A stretch of 29,338 nt of DNA from DASWUD01 sp036401755 (GTDB taxonomy: Bacteria; Pseudomonadota; Gammaproteobacteria; Thiohalomonadales; Thiohalomonadaceae). Position 1 is the first letter of the stretch; the number at the start of each line of letters is the position of its first letter. This document shows positions 7,369 to 15,851 of the stretch, in pieces. The notes beneath the pieces were generated by a model, which saw only the letters and a list, made by a program, of their open reading frames with translations, made no database searches and was not told the origin of the DNA. Location of the stretch: positions 1 through 29,338 of the forward strand of contig DASWUD010000102.1 in NCBI GenBank assembly GCA_036401755.1, read 5' to 3'. A program made the position numbers and the translations under genes.

Positions 7369-8076
7369 TCAAGCCTTCACGCAATAGGCCAGGTAATTGA
7401 CGTCGAGATCATCACCGAGTGAATAGCGTTTGCTGAACGGGTTGTAGCTCATGCCGGTCAGCTCCTTCAGTTCGAGACCGCCGTGGCGGATCCAGCTCTC
7501 CAGTTCCGAGGGACGGATGAACTTGGCAAAGTCGTGGGTGCCCTTGGGCAGCAGGCGCAGCAGGTATTCGGCGCCGACGATGGCGAACATATAGGACTTG
7601 GGGTTGCGATTGATGGTGGAGAAGAAGATCTGTCCACCCGGCTTGACCAGGGTGGCGCAGGCGGCAATGACCGAACCGGGATCGGGCACGTGCTCCAGCA
7701 TCTCCATGCAGGTGACCACATCGAACTGGCCCGGCATCTCTTCCGCCAACTGCTCGGCGGTGATCTGGCGATAGTCGACCTTGGCCCCGGTTTCCAGCAG
7801 GTGCAGCTTGGCCACCGATAGCGGTGCCTCCCCCATATCGATACCGGTTACCTCGGCACCGCGTAGCGCCATGCTCTCGGAAAGAATGCCACCGCCGCAG
7901 CCGACATCGAGCACCTTCTTGCCCTTCAGGGCGGCGCGCTGATCGATGTAGTCGAGGCGCAGCGGGTTGATGTCGTGCAGGGGCTTGAATTCGCTGTGGG
8001 GGTCCCACCAGCGCGAGGCGAGTTCTTCGAATTTGTTGATCTCGCCGCGATCGACGTTGTGGGTCGCTGCCGTCAT
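7369..8076 (-). CDS. ubiG: Ubiquinone biosynthesis O-methyltransferase UbiG
   Basis: UbiG performs both O-methylations in ubiquinone synthesis using S-adenosylmethionine. The 235 residues hold the class I methyltransferase motif VLDVGCGGGILSE (55-67), the acidic residue in VTGIDMG (76-82) and the late motif FFSTINRNPKSYMFAIVGAEYLL typical of UbiG. I chose the ATG at 8076 (MTAATHNVDRGEINKFEE) with AGAGGA about 6 bases upstream. The frame could extend 5 codons to a TTG overlapping the mtaD stop, but that lacks a ribosome site. It lies 11 bases after mtaD and 1 base before the phosphatase gene. UbiG uses SAM to give SAH, a possible substrate of the MtaD next door. Confidence 0.96.
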   Translation of the reverse strand: MTAATHNVDRGEINKFEELASRWWDPHSEFKPLHDINPLRLDYIDQRAALKGKKVLDVGCGGGILSESMALRGAEVTGIDMGEAPLSVAKLHLLETGAKVDYRQITAEQLAEEMPGQFDVVTCMEMLEHVPDPGSVIAACATLVKPGGQIFFSTINRNPKSYMFAIVGAEYLLRLLPKGTHDFAKFIRPSELESWIRHGGLELKELTGMSYNPFSKRYSLGDDLDVNYLAYCVKA

Positions 8077-8087
8077 GGGGATTCCTC

Positions 8088-9413
8088 TCAAGGTTGTTCG
8101 ATGCGGTGCAGTTTTTGCCGCCAGCGTTGGGCACGCAGCAGGATATCTGCTTCGTCGAGGGTTGTCAGTTGCCGCTCTTTGAGCAGGTGCTGGCCGGCGA
8201 CCCAGACGTCAGTGACCTGCTCACGGGTGGCGGCGTAGACCAGCTTGGAGAGCGGATTATAGAGCGGCTGCGTCTCCAGCTGATCGAGCCGGATGGCGGT
8301 CAGGTCGGCGGCCTTGCCGGTTTCGATGGAACCGGTGATGTGGTCTATGCCCATCGCTTTGGCACCGTTGAGGGTGGCCATGCGCAGTGCGCTCATTGCC
8401 GGCACGGCGGAGGCATCGTGGCCCACCCCCTTGGCGAGCAGGGCCGCAGTGCGCATCTCGCCCAGCATGTCGAGATCGTTGTTGCTGGCGGCGCCATCGG
8501 TGCCCAGTGCCACGTTGACACCCGCCTGTGTCAGTTTATGCACCGGGCAGAAACCGCTGGCCAGTTTGAGGTTGGACTCGGGGCAGTGCACCACGTGGGC
8601 GCCGGTAGAAGCGAACTGTGCGATCTCCTCGTCCGTCAACTGGGTCATGTGCACCGCCAGCAGACGCGGACCCACCAGGCCGAGTTCCGTCAAACGCTCC
8701 AGGGGTGTGCGTCCAGTCTGCAGGCGTGCCTGGCTCACCTCGGAGGTGGTCTCGTGAACGTGCATGTGGACCGGCAGGTCCAGCTCCTCGGCGTACATCA
8801 CCACCTTGCTGAGCGGTTCGTCCGACACGCTGTAGGGGGCGTGGGGAGCCAGCAGGGTGTGAATCAGTGGGTTGTGGCGCACCTGGTCGTGTACTGCCAG
8901 CCCCTTGTGCAGGTACTCAGCGGCGTTTTGTGCCCAGACGGTGGGGAAGTCGAGCACCACCAGTCCCAGCCCGGCGCGAATGCCCGCATGCGCCACTTCG
9001 CGCGCCACCTCGTCGGGGAAAAAATACATGTCATTGAAGCAGGTGGTGCCGCCGCGCAGCATCTCGGCGATGGCGAGGCGGGTACCGTCACGGATGAATT
9101 CGGGAGTGACCCAGGCGGCCTCGGTAGGCCAGATGTGCTCCTCAAGCCAGATCTGCAGCGGCATGTCGTCGGCATAACCGCGCATCAGTGTCATCGCCGC
9201 ATGGGTGTGGGCATTGATGAAGCCGGGGATCAGGGCATGCTCGCCCAGCTCGACAATCTGCTCGGCTGTGAACTGGTGGCGCGCCTCGTTGCTGGGGAGC
9301 AGGGCGACGATGCGGCCATCCTCGATGGCGACCGAATGGTGTTCCAGAACAAGGCCAGAGGGCTCGACCGGGATCACCCAGCGGGCATGGAGGAGGGTGG
9401 TGACGTGTTTCAT
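8088..9413 (-). CDS. mtaD: 5-methylthioadenosine/S-adenosylhomocysteine deaminase (amidohydrolase)
   Basis: A 441-residue TRZ/ATZ-type amidohydrolase. The metal-binding HxH is in GFINAHTHAAMTLMRG (64-79; His69, His71). Further conserved positions are His190s in LLAPHAPYS, HMHVHETTSE (216-225) and the catalytic Asp306 in GTDGAASNNDLDM. The family deaminates methylthioadenosine or S-adenosylhomocysteine; in P. aeruginosa the homologue next to mtnA is a methylthioadenosine deaminase. I chose the ATG at 9413 (MKHVTTLLHARWVIPVEP), the standard family start; the open frame runs 40 codons further upstream without sensible sequence. There is no obvious Shine-Dalgarno. It heads the tight mtaD-ubiG-mupP-rmuC group and begins about 47 bases after the porin terminator. 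Confidence 0.9.
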   Translation of the reverse strand: MKHVTTLLHARWVIPVEPSGLVLEHHSVAIEDGRIVALLPSNEARHQFTAEQIVELGEHALIPGFINAHTHAAMTLMRGYADDMPLQIWLEEHIWPTEAAWVTPEFIRDGTRLAIAEMLRGGTTCFNDMYFFPDEVAREVAHAGIRAGLGLVVLDFPTVWAQNAAEYLHKGLAVHDQVRHNPLIHTLLAPHAPYSVSDEPLSKVVMYAEELDLPVHMHVHETTSEVSQARLQTGRTPLERLTELGLVGPRLLAVHMTQLTDEEIAQFASTGAHVVHCPESNLKLASGFCPVHKLTQAGVNVALGTDGAASNNDLDMLGEMRTAALLAKGVGHDASAVPAMSALRMATLNGAKAMGIDHITGSIETGKAADLTAIRLDQLETQPLYNPLSKLVYAATREQVTDVWVAGQHLLKERQLTTLDEADILLRAQRWRQKLHRIEQP

Positions 9414-9461
9414 GGCGCAAACGATACAGGGCAACCATGATCGGTGACAAGTGACGGGGCA

Positions 9462-9493
9462 ATAAAGAAAAAGGGGTGCATGGCAGCACCCCT
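9462..9493 (-). terminator. Rho-independent terminator of the porin gene
   Basis: Perfect 8-base arms AGGGGTGC (9472-9479) and GCACCCCT (9486-9493) with a 6-base loop. On the minus strand the stem is followed by TTTTCTTTATT. It lies about 55 bases after the porin stop codon and separates porin transcription from mtaD. Confidence 0.88.
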
Positions 9494-9548
9494 GAAAGTC
9501 ACCACCAAGTGGCGATCCCTTTCCGAATGTCACTCCAAAATGTAATTG

Positions 9549-10634
9549 TTAGAACTTGTAGGCGACGCCCAGGGCCAGAGCGCTGCCGTCACCCTTCAGT
9601 TTGCCCTTGTTAGCCAGACCGCCGTCGGTGCCATTGGCATAGAGGACGTAGACCGACATTGCCTTGTCCATCTTGTGGTCGTAACCAAGGGCGGCCATGG
9701 CTGGGGCATCCGTGGTATCAACGCCATCATTTCGTTTGCCATAGGCGGCCTTGACGGTGCCGTTGTCGGTTACCTTCCACTGCAAGCTGGCGTACATTTC
9801 GTTCTGGTCTTTCTTACCGCCCTCGTAGGCCAGCTTTTCATAAACCAGGCCGAGTTTGACCGGACCGAAACCGTAACCAGCACCCACCACACTGGCTTGC
9901 TTCATCTCAGTACCGGTGGTGTCACCATAACTCTCCACGGCACCCGCCAGGTAGAGTCCGTTGGCGTCGTAGTTAACCATCAAGCTGGTTGCGCTCTTGT
10001 TGTTTTCGCCGGTGACGCTGTCATCGCCTGCGTAATAGGCAGCGGCCACACCGACTGGACCAAAGTTGTTCAGGTAGGCCACAACATTGCCCAGGCGGTT
10101 GTCGACGGTGATGATGTTGTTGTAGTCGGCGTAGGTGTCACCAAACGGATCGAGGCTGGCAGTGGACACCTTGTGCGGGGTATCCATGTGGCCGACGCGT
10201 GCTTCACCGAAACCACCTTTCAGGCCAACATACATATTGCGTGGCTTGAAGATCTGGTGGTCAGTATCCTTGACGGTTGTTGTCCCTGTGACAGTTGTGC
10301 CGTCAGTTGAGGTAGCTACATCGTTGTATGTGGTAGATTTGGAGTAAGCCCCATCGACGGTGTCATATTCAAATTCGGCGACACCGATCGCCTCTAAGCC
10401 GTTATCCATTTTCTTGTCACCCTTCACCCCCAGGCGCGAGGCGTGGCTGGCCACGGCGGTGGAGCTGTAGTCACAATTAATGGTGACCGTGTCGCTGCAG
10501 GTATCCTGGGCAATACGGGCAACCGAGGTATGAACCATACCGTAAACCGTCACCTCGGCGGCGGCGGAGGCGGAAAAACCGAGCGCGGCCGTGATGGCGG
10601 CAGCGAGCAAGCTGCTGTTGATGCGAATGTGCAT
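9549..10634 (-). CDS. Outer-membrane porin (Gram-negative general porin family)
   Basis: A 361-residue trimeric-porin type protein. The signal peptide is MHIRINSSLLAAAITAALGF plus SASAAA, with likely cleavage after Ala26. The mature protein begins EVTVYGMVHTSVA, typical of 16-strand porins, and ends ALGVAYKF with the C-terminal Phe needed for BAM recognition. The central region has RNMYVGLKGGFGEARVGHMDTP, the strand and constriction-loop pattern of the family. The only two cysteines are Cys46 and Cys54 in the first extracellular loop, so a disulfide is likely. Several Thr/Asp-rich loops suggest surface variation. Start 10634 has GGGAGAAG about 6 bases upstream; the open frame continues 30 codons upstream without a signal peptide. 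Substrate specificity cannot be told. It is a single-gene unit with its own terminator. Confidence 0.92.
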   Translation of the reverse strand: MHIRINSSLLAAAITAALGFSASAAAEVTVYGMVHTSVARIAQDTCSDTVTINCDYSSTAVASHASRLGVKGDKKMDNGLEAIGVAEFEYDTVDGAYSKSTTYNDVATSTDGTTVTGTTTVKDTDHQIFKPRNMYVGLKGGFGEARVGHMDTPHKVSTASLDPFGDTYADYNNIITVDNRLGNVVAYLNNFGPVGVAAAYYAGDDSVTGENNKSATSLMVNYDANGLYLAGAVESYGDTTGTEMKQASVVGAGYGFGPVKLGLVYEKLAYEGGKKDQNEMYASLQWKVTDNGTVKAAYGKRNDGVDTTDAPAMAALGYDHKMDKAMSVYVLYANGTDGGLANKGKLKGDGSALALGVAYKF

Positions 10635-10816
10635 TGATTCTTCTCCCAAATATTTGAGTTTTATGCTTGAAGCGCGGGCAGTATCGCGAGGTACTGTTAC
10701 GGATGGCTGACGATGCGATGACACGGTTTTGAAGTTTTTGTGACAGGAATGTGGCGATAGCCTCTGGTAAGATCCCGCACCATTTAATGGCTAATCAGAC
10801 GAGGCGCATTGACACC
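10635..10816. promoter_or_regulatory. Divergent promoter region between the porin and mtnA genes
   Basis: These 182 bases are the largest gap in the window and must hold promoters for both directions. On the plus strand TAAGAT (about 10778-10783) resembles a -10 box for mtnA, but there is no convincing -35 at the right distance. A short inverted repeat CCATTTAATGG lies just after it. I could not identify a specific operator. Confidence 0.35.
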
Positions 10817-11866
10817 ATGAAGCACGACTCCATCCGCGCGGTGATCTGGGAAAATGGATTGCTCAAGCTGCTCGACCAGCGGCTGCTGCCCCACGAGCAG
10901 GTCTACCTGGAATACGAGGAGGCGGAGTCGGTGGCGGCGGCCATCAAGCAGATGGTGGTGCGTGGTGCGCCGGCCATTGGCGTGACGGCGGCCTACGCGG
11001 TGGTGCTGGCAGCGCGTCACCGCTTTGCCCAGAACCCCACCGGCTGGCGTGCCGCCATGGAGCGCGACTTCAGTGTGCTGGCCCACTCGCGCCCCACCGC
11101 GGTCAACCTGTTCTGGGCGCTGGAGCGCATGGGGCACAAGCTGTTCGAGTTGCAGGAGGGCTTGGATCCGGAGCCGGCGCTGCTGGCCGAGGCGGTGGCG
11201 ATCCATCAGGAGGACATCGCCGCCAACTATAAGATGGGCGAGCTGGGGGCGGCGCTGCTGGAGGGGGAGGGGCGCGGCGTGCTCACCCACTGTAACACCG
11301 GATCGCTGGCCACCGGTGGCTACGGCACCGCGCTGGGGGTGATCCGCAGCGCCTTTGCATCGGGCAAGGTGGCGCGCGTCTTCGCCGACGAAACCCGTCC
11401 CTGGCTGCAGGGGGCCCGTCTCACCGCCTGGGAGTGCGTACAGGACAAGATCCCGGTGACGCTGCTCGCCGATGGCGCGGCGGCTCACCTGATGCGGCTC
11501 GGCCGGGTGGATTGGGTCATTGTCGGTTCCGACCGCATCGCCGCCAATGGTGACGTGGCCAACAAAATCGGTACCTACAGCGCGGCGGTCAGCGCCCGCC
11601 ACCACGGGGTGAGGTTTATGGTGGTGGCTCCCACCTCCACGGTCGATATGTCATTGGCGAGCGGTGAGCTCATCCCCATCGAGAACCGCTCCCCCGACGA
11701 GGTGCTGAGTCTTGCCGGGCAGCGCATTGCCCCCCAGGGGGCCGAGGCGTGGAATCCGGCCTTTGACATTACCCCGGCAGAGCTGATCGATGCCATCGTC
11801 ACCGAGCGCGGCGTGGTACACAATCCGACGGCCGATAAGATGGCTGCCTTGATGAAAAAAGGGTGA
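10817..11866 (+). CDS. mtnA: Methylthioribose-1-phosphate isomerase
   Basis: MtnA turns 5-methylthioribose 1-phosphate into methylthioribulose 1-phosphate in the methionine salvage pathway. The 349 residues include MVVRGAPAIGVTAAYAV (46-62), THCNTGSLATGGYGTALGVI (157-176) with the catalytic Cys159, and VGSDRIAANGDVANKIGTY (236-254) with the catalytic Asp239. Both sit within one residue of their places in the B. subtilis enzyme. I chose the ATG at 10817 (MKHDSIRAVIWENG) because this fits the family's N terminus; in-frame ATG (10787) and GTG (10751) starts lie upstream. With mtaD 1.4 kb away it suggests salvage of methylthioadenosine through the methylthioinosine branch; the phosphorylase for that branch is not in the window. 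Confidence 0.95.
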   Translation: MKHDSIRAVIWENGLLKLLDQRLLPHEQVYLEYEEAESVAAAIKQMVVRGAPAIGVTAAYAVVLAARHRFAQNPTGWRAAMERDFSVLAHSRPTAVNLFWALERMGHKLFELQEGLDPEPALLAEAVAIHQEDIAANYKMGELGAALLEGEGRGVLTHCNTGSLATGGYGTALGVIRSAFASGKVARVFADETRPWLQGARLTAWECVQDKIPVTLLADGAAAHLMRLGRVDWVIVGSDRIAANGDVANKIGTYSAAVSARHHGVRFMVVAPTSTVDMSLASGELIPIENRSPDEVLSLAGQRIAPQGAEAWNPAFDITPAELIDAIVTERGVVHNPTADKMAALMKKG

Positions 11867-11875
11867 CTCAACCCA

Positions 11876-11998
11876 GACACCCCTCGCTGAGACGCACGCA
11901 TGGCCGCTCTCGGCGCGCAAACTGCATATGCAGTGGGGGTGTCGGATATGGTAACATCGGGCCTTTAAAAGGCTTTCAAACGCCCGGCCTTAAGGCCG
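11876..11998. promoter_or_regulatory. Nested inverted repeats upstream of gyrA
   Basis: The 161-base mtnA-gyrA gap holds four inverted repeats. GACACCCC (11876-11883) pairs with GGGGTGTC (11936-11943) around 52 bases. Inside lies the perfect 14-base palindrome ACTGCATATGCAGT (11921-11934). Further on come GCCTTT-A-AAAGGC (11961-11973) and the perfect 14-base palindrome CGGCCTTAAGGCCG (11985-11998), ending 29 bases before the gyrA start. No T-tract follows any of them, so none is an ordinary terminator. They could be regulator binding sites or structures sensitive to supercoiling. A TAACAT around 11952 might be a -10 box. Confidence 0.45.
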
Positions 11999-12027
11999 CG
12001 ACGGTGCAAAAAGGATAAGACCGCCCG

Positions 12028-14595
12028 ATGTCAGAATTCGCCAAAGAAGTCCTTCCGGTCAATATCGAAGAGGAGATGAAGCAGTCCTACCTCGATTACG
12101 CCATGAGCGTGATCGTGGGGCGCGCCCTCCCGGACGTGCGCGACGGCCTGAAGCCGGTCCACCGCCGCGTCCTCCACGCCATGCGCGAACTGGGCAACGA
12201 CTGGAATAAACCCTACAAAAAGTCGGCCCGTGTGGTCGGTGACGTCATCGGTAAATACCATCCCCACGGCGACACCGCCGTCTACGACACCATCGTACGC
12301 ATGGCGCAACCCTTCTCGCTGCGCTACATGCTGGTCGATGGTCAGGGCAACTTCGGCTCGGTCGACGGCGACTCGCCGGCGGCGATGCGTTACACCGAGG
12401 TGCGCATGTCGCGCATCGCCCACGAGCTGCTCGCCGACATCGAGAAGGAGACGGTCGACTTCGTCCCCAACTACGACGGCTCGGAACTGGAGCCAGAGGT
12501 GCTGCCGACCCGTCTGCCCAATCTGCTGGTCAACGGCTCGGCCGGTATCGCGGTGGGCATGGCCACCAACATCCCGCCCCACAACCTCACCGAGGTGGTC
12601 ACTGCCTGCCTGGCGGTGATCGATCAGCCCTCGATCACCATCGACGAGCTGATGCAGTTCGTGCCCGGTCCCGATTTCCCCACCGCCGGCATCATCAACG
12701 GTGCACGCGGCATCTATGAGGCCTACCACACCGGCCGCGGCCGTGTGGTGGTGCGTGCCCGCACCGAGATCGAGGAGATGGACAACGGCCGCCAGCGCAT
12801 CGTCGTCACCGAACTGCCCTACCAGGTCAACAAGGCGCGCCTGCTGGAGAAGATCGCCGAACTGGTCAAGGAGAAGAAGGTCGAGGGGATCTCCGAGCTG
12901 CGCGATGAGTCCGACAAGGACGGCATGCGCATGGTGATCGAGCTGAAGCGCGGCGAAGTGCCCGAGGTGCTGCTCAACAACCTCTACAAGCAGACCCAGA
13001 TGCAGAACGTCTTCGGCATCAACATGGTGGCCCTCGCCGACGGTCAGCCCAAGCTGCTCAACCTGAAGCAGATGCTCGACGCCTTCGTGCGCCATCGCCG
13101 TGAGGTGGTGACCCGCCGCACCGTTTTCGAGCTGCGCAAGGCGCGTGAGCGCGCCCATGTGTTGGAAGGGCTGGCAGTGGCGCTGGCCAATATCGACCCC
13201 ATCATCGCCCTGATCAAGGCGGCACCGAATCCGGCCGAGGCGAAGATCGGCCTGATGGCGCAGACCTGGGAATCGGGGGTGGTGCGCGACATGCTGGCGC
13301 GTTCCGGCGCCGAGAGTTCACGTCCCGACGGACTGGCCAGGGAGTTCGGTCTTGTCGAAGAGGGTTACCGCCTCTCCGATGCCCAGGCCCAGGCCATCCT
13401 CGAACTGCGCCTGCACCGCCTCACCGGCCTGGAGCAGGACAAGATCCTCGGCGAGTACCGCGAACTGCTGGTGGTGATTCAGGACCTGCTCGACATCCTC
13501 AACAGCGCTGAGCGACTGATGCAGGTGATCCGCGACGAACTGGTGGCGATCCGCGACCAGTACGGCGATGCGCGTCGCACCGAGATCCGCGCTGCCCACG
13601 AGGACCTCACGCTGGAGGATCTGATCAGCGAGGAGGATGTGGTGGTAACCCTCTCCCACGAGGGTTATGCCAAGGCACAGCCGCTGGCCGATTACCGTGC
13701 CCAGAAGCGCGGCGGCAAGGGCAAGTCGGCCACCTCCATCAAAGAGGAGGATTTCATCGACAAGCTGTTCGTGGCCAACACCCACGACACCATCCTCTGC
13801 TTCTCGACGCGCGGCCGCGTCTACTGGATGAAGGTCTATCAGCTGCCGCAGGCGGGCCGCGCTGCGCGCGGCAAGCCGATCGTCAACCTGCTGCCGCTGG
13901 AGGAGGGGGAGCGCATCACCGCCATCCTGCCGATCCGCGAGTTCGAGGCCGACAAGTACATCTTCATGGCCACCACCAGTGGCACGGTGAAGAAGACCCC
14001 GCTGGAGGAGTTCTCGCGTCCGCGCTCCACCGGCATCATCGCCGTGGAACTGCTCGACGACGATCAGCTGGTCAACGTGGCGCTCACCGATGGCAAGAGC
14101 GACATCATGCTCTTCACCAGCGACGGCAAGGTGATCCGCTTCAACGAGGATGACGTGCGTCCCATGGGGCGCGTGGCGCGCGGCGTGCGCGGCGTGCGCC
14201 TTGGAGACAAGCAGAAGGTGATCGCGCTGATCGTGGCCACCGAAGGCGACGTGCTTACCGCCACCGAAAACGGCTACGGTAAGCGCACCGCAATCAGCGA
14301 ATACCCGGTGCATGGCCGCGGCGGCCAGGGTGTCATCGCCATCCAGACCAGCGAACGCAACGGCAATGTGGTGGGTGCGGTGTTGGTCTCCTGCGACGAC
14401 GAGATCATGCTCATCTCCGATGGCGGTACGCTGGTGCGTACCCGCGTCGCCGAGGTGTCGGTGTTGGGGCGCAACACCCAGGGCGTCACCCTCATCAACC
14501 TCACCGAGGGCGAGAAGCTCATCGGCTTGGAGCGAGTCGCCGAATCGGGTGAGGACGAGGAGGGTGAGGCCACACCTGAAGGAACGGATGAGTAA
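12028..14595 (+). CDS. gyrA: DNA gyrase subunit A
   Basis: GyrA cuts and rejoins DNA during negative supercoiling. The 855-residue protein has the same numbering as E. coli at the active site: catalytic Tyr122 in AAMRYTEVRM, and the quinolone-resistance region HPHGDTAVYDTIVRM with Thr83 and Asp87. Thr83 replaces the E. coli Ser83 and is the normal residue in Pseudomonas, so it is not by itself a resistance sign. The GyrA box QKRGGKGK is at 559-566 and opens the C-terminal DNA-wrapping beta-pinwheel. The tail is short and acidic (SGEDEEGEATPEGTDE). AAAAGGATAAGACCGCCCG precedes the ATG, with AAGGA as ribosome site. It is the first gene of the supraoperon; serC follows after 43 bases without a terminator. 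Confidence 0.99.
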   Translation: MSEFAKEVLPVNIEEEMKQSYLDYAMSVIVGRALPDVRDGLKPVHRRVLHAMRELGNDWNKPYKKSARVVGDVIGKYHPHGDTAVYDTIVRMAQPFSLRYMLVDGQGNFGSVDGDSPAAMRYTEVRMSRIAHELLADIEKETVDFVPNYDGSELEPEVLPTRLPNLLVNGSAGIAVGMATNIPPHNLTEVVTACLAVIDQPSITIDELMQFVPGPDFPTAGIINGARGIYEAYHTGRGRVVVRARTEIEEMDNGRQRIVVTELPYQVNKARLLEKIAELVKEKKVEGISELRDESDKDGMRMVIELKRGEVPEVLLNNLYKQTQMQNVFGINMVALADGQPKLLNLKQMLDAFVRHRREVVTRRTVFELRKARERAHVLEGLAVALANIDPIIALIKAAPNPAEAKIGLMAQTWESGVVRDMLARSGAESSRPDGLAREFGLVEEGYRLSDAQAQAILELRLHRLTGLEQDKILGEYRELLVVIQDLLDILNSAERLMQVIRDELVAIRDQYGDARRTEIRAAHEDLTLEDLISEEDVVVTLSHEGYAKAQPLADYRAQKRGGKGKSATSIKEEDFIDKLFVANTHDTILCFSTRGRVYWMKVYQLPQAGRAARGKPIVNLLPLEEGERITAILPIREFEADKYIFMATTSGTVKKTPLEEFSRPRSTGIIAVELLDDDQLVNVALTDGKSDIMLFTSDGKVIRFNEDDVRPMGRVARGVRGVRLGDKQKVIALIVATEGDVLTATENGYGKRTAISEYPVHGRGGQGVIAIQTSERNGNVVGAVLVSCDDEIMLISDGGTLVRTRVAEVSVLGRNTQGVTLINLTEGEKLIGLERVAESGEDEEGEATPEGTDE

Positions 14596-14638
14596 CGGTT
14601 TTCTCCATTAACACTAACTGACAACAAGGGGTTCATCG

Positions 14639-15724
14639 ATGGCACGTGTCTTCAATTTCAGCGCAGGACCGGCGATGTTGCCGGAGGCTGTGATCGACCA
14701 GGCTCGCAGCGAGATGCTCGACTGGAACGGCAGCGGCATGTCGGTGATGGAGATGAGCCATCGCGGCAAGGAGTTCATGGAGATCGCTGCCAAGGCCGAA
14801 GCGGATCTGCGCGAGTTGATGAACATCCCCTCGAACTACAAGGTGCTGTTCCTGCAGGGCGGCGCCTCACAGCAGTTCGCCATGATCCCCATGAACCTGT
14901 TGGGTGACAAAGGCAGCGCTGACTATATCAACACGGGTGACTGGTCAAAGAAGGCCATTTCCGAGGCGAAGAAGTTCTGCCAGGCGAATGTCGCAGCGAG
15001 CTCCGAGGCAGGCAACTTCACCACGGTGCCGACCCAAAGCGAGCTGAAACTTTCCGCCGATGCCGCCTATGTTCACTACTGCCCCAACGAAACCATTCGC
15101 GGCGTCGAGTTCGACTACATTCCGCAGACCGGTGGTGTGCCGCTGGTGGCGGATATGAGCTCCACCATCCTGTCGCGCCCGGTCGACGTAAGCAAATTCG
15201 GCCTCATCTATGCCGGCGCCCAGAAGAACATCGGCCCGGCCGGGCTCACCATCGTCATCATCCGTGACGACCTGATCGGCAAAGCGCCCCCCGGCGTCGC
15301 CACCATGCTCGACTACAAGATCCACGCCGAAAACGACTCCATGTACAACACTCCGCCGACCTACGCCTGGTATGTGGCGGGGCTGGTGTTCGAGTGGCTC
15401 AAGGGACTCGGTGGACTGAAGGGGATGGCAGAGATCAACCAGCGCAAGGCGGCAAAGCTCTATGCCGCCATCGATGGTTCGGGAGGTTTTTACAAGAACC
15501 CAGTAGCCAAGCATTGCCGCTCCTGGATGAATGTACCCTTCACCTTGCCCAGGGAGGAGCTGGACGAGCTGTTCCTCAAGGAGGCCAAAAAGGTCGGCCT
15601 GACCACCCTCAAGGGACATCGCTCCGTCGGCGGCATGCGTGCCAGCATCTATAACGCCATGCCCGAAGCCGGCATCGACACGTTGGTCGAGTTCATGGCC
15701 GACTTCGCCAAACGTAACGGTTAA
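14639..15724 (+). CDS. serC: Phosphoserine aminotransferase
   Basis: SerC makes phosphoserine from 3-phosphohydroxypyruvate and glutamate, and also serves the pyridoxal phosphate pathway. The 361 residues start RVFNFSAGPAMLPEAV, the family hallmark. The pyridoxal-binding Lys196 is in YAGAQKNIGPAGL. Other conserved pieces are LFLQGGASQQFAMIPMN and the C-terminal GHRSVGGMRASIYNAMP that binds the substrate phosphate. AAGGGG lies 8 bases before the ATG. The next gene, serA, supplies its substrate, so the two form a serine synthesis pair inside the supraoperon. Confidence 0.98.
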   Translation: MARVFNFSAGPAMLPEAVIDQARSEMLDWNGSGMSVMEMSHRGKEFMEIAAKAEADLRELMNIPSNYKVLFLQGGASQQFAMIPMNLLGDKGSADYINTGDWSKKAISEAKKFCQANVAASSEAGNFTTVPTQSELKLSADAAYVHYCPNETIRGVEFDYIPQTGGVPLVADMSSTILSRPVDVSKFGLIYAGAQKNIGPAGLTIVIIRDDLIGKAPPGVATMLDYKIHAENDSMYNTPPTYAWYVAGLVFEWLKGLGGLKGMAEINQRKAAKLYAAIDGSGGFYKNPVAKHCRSWMNVPFTLPREELDELFLKEAKKVGLTTLKGHRSVGGMRASIYNAMPEAGIDTLVEFMADFAKRNG

Positions 15725-15851
15725 TCGGGAGTGTAAAACACAGGCGGCAACGGGCGCGGCGACAGTAAAGATGAAAAATAACAAATCCACGCCCCTGTGA
15801 CCTGAGAGTCCATCAATACGATCTTAACGATCTGATGCGGGGGATAGGGAC

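Noticed and set aside
8094..9440. A 448-codon plus-strand frame opposite mtaD
   Set aside because: MtaD has all metal-binding motifs in the minus-strand frame. The antisense product is low-complexity and resembles nothing known.
12271..12288. Thr83 in GyrA as a quinolone-resistance mutation
   Set aside because: Thr at this position is the wild type in Pseudomonas and others; Asp87 is kept.
12031..14313. Long minus-strand frames opposite gyrA (375 and 331 codons)
   Set aside because: Antisense shadows rich in His, Val, Asp and Leu as expected from the complement of biased gyrA codons.
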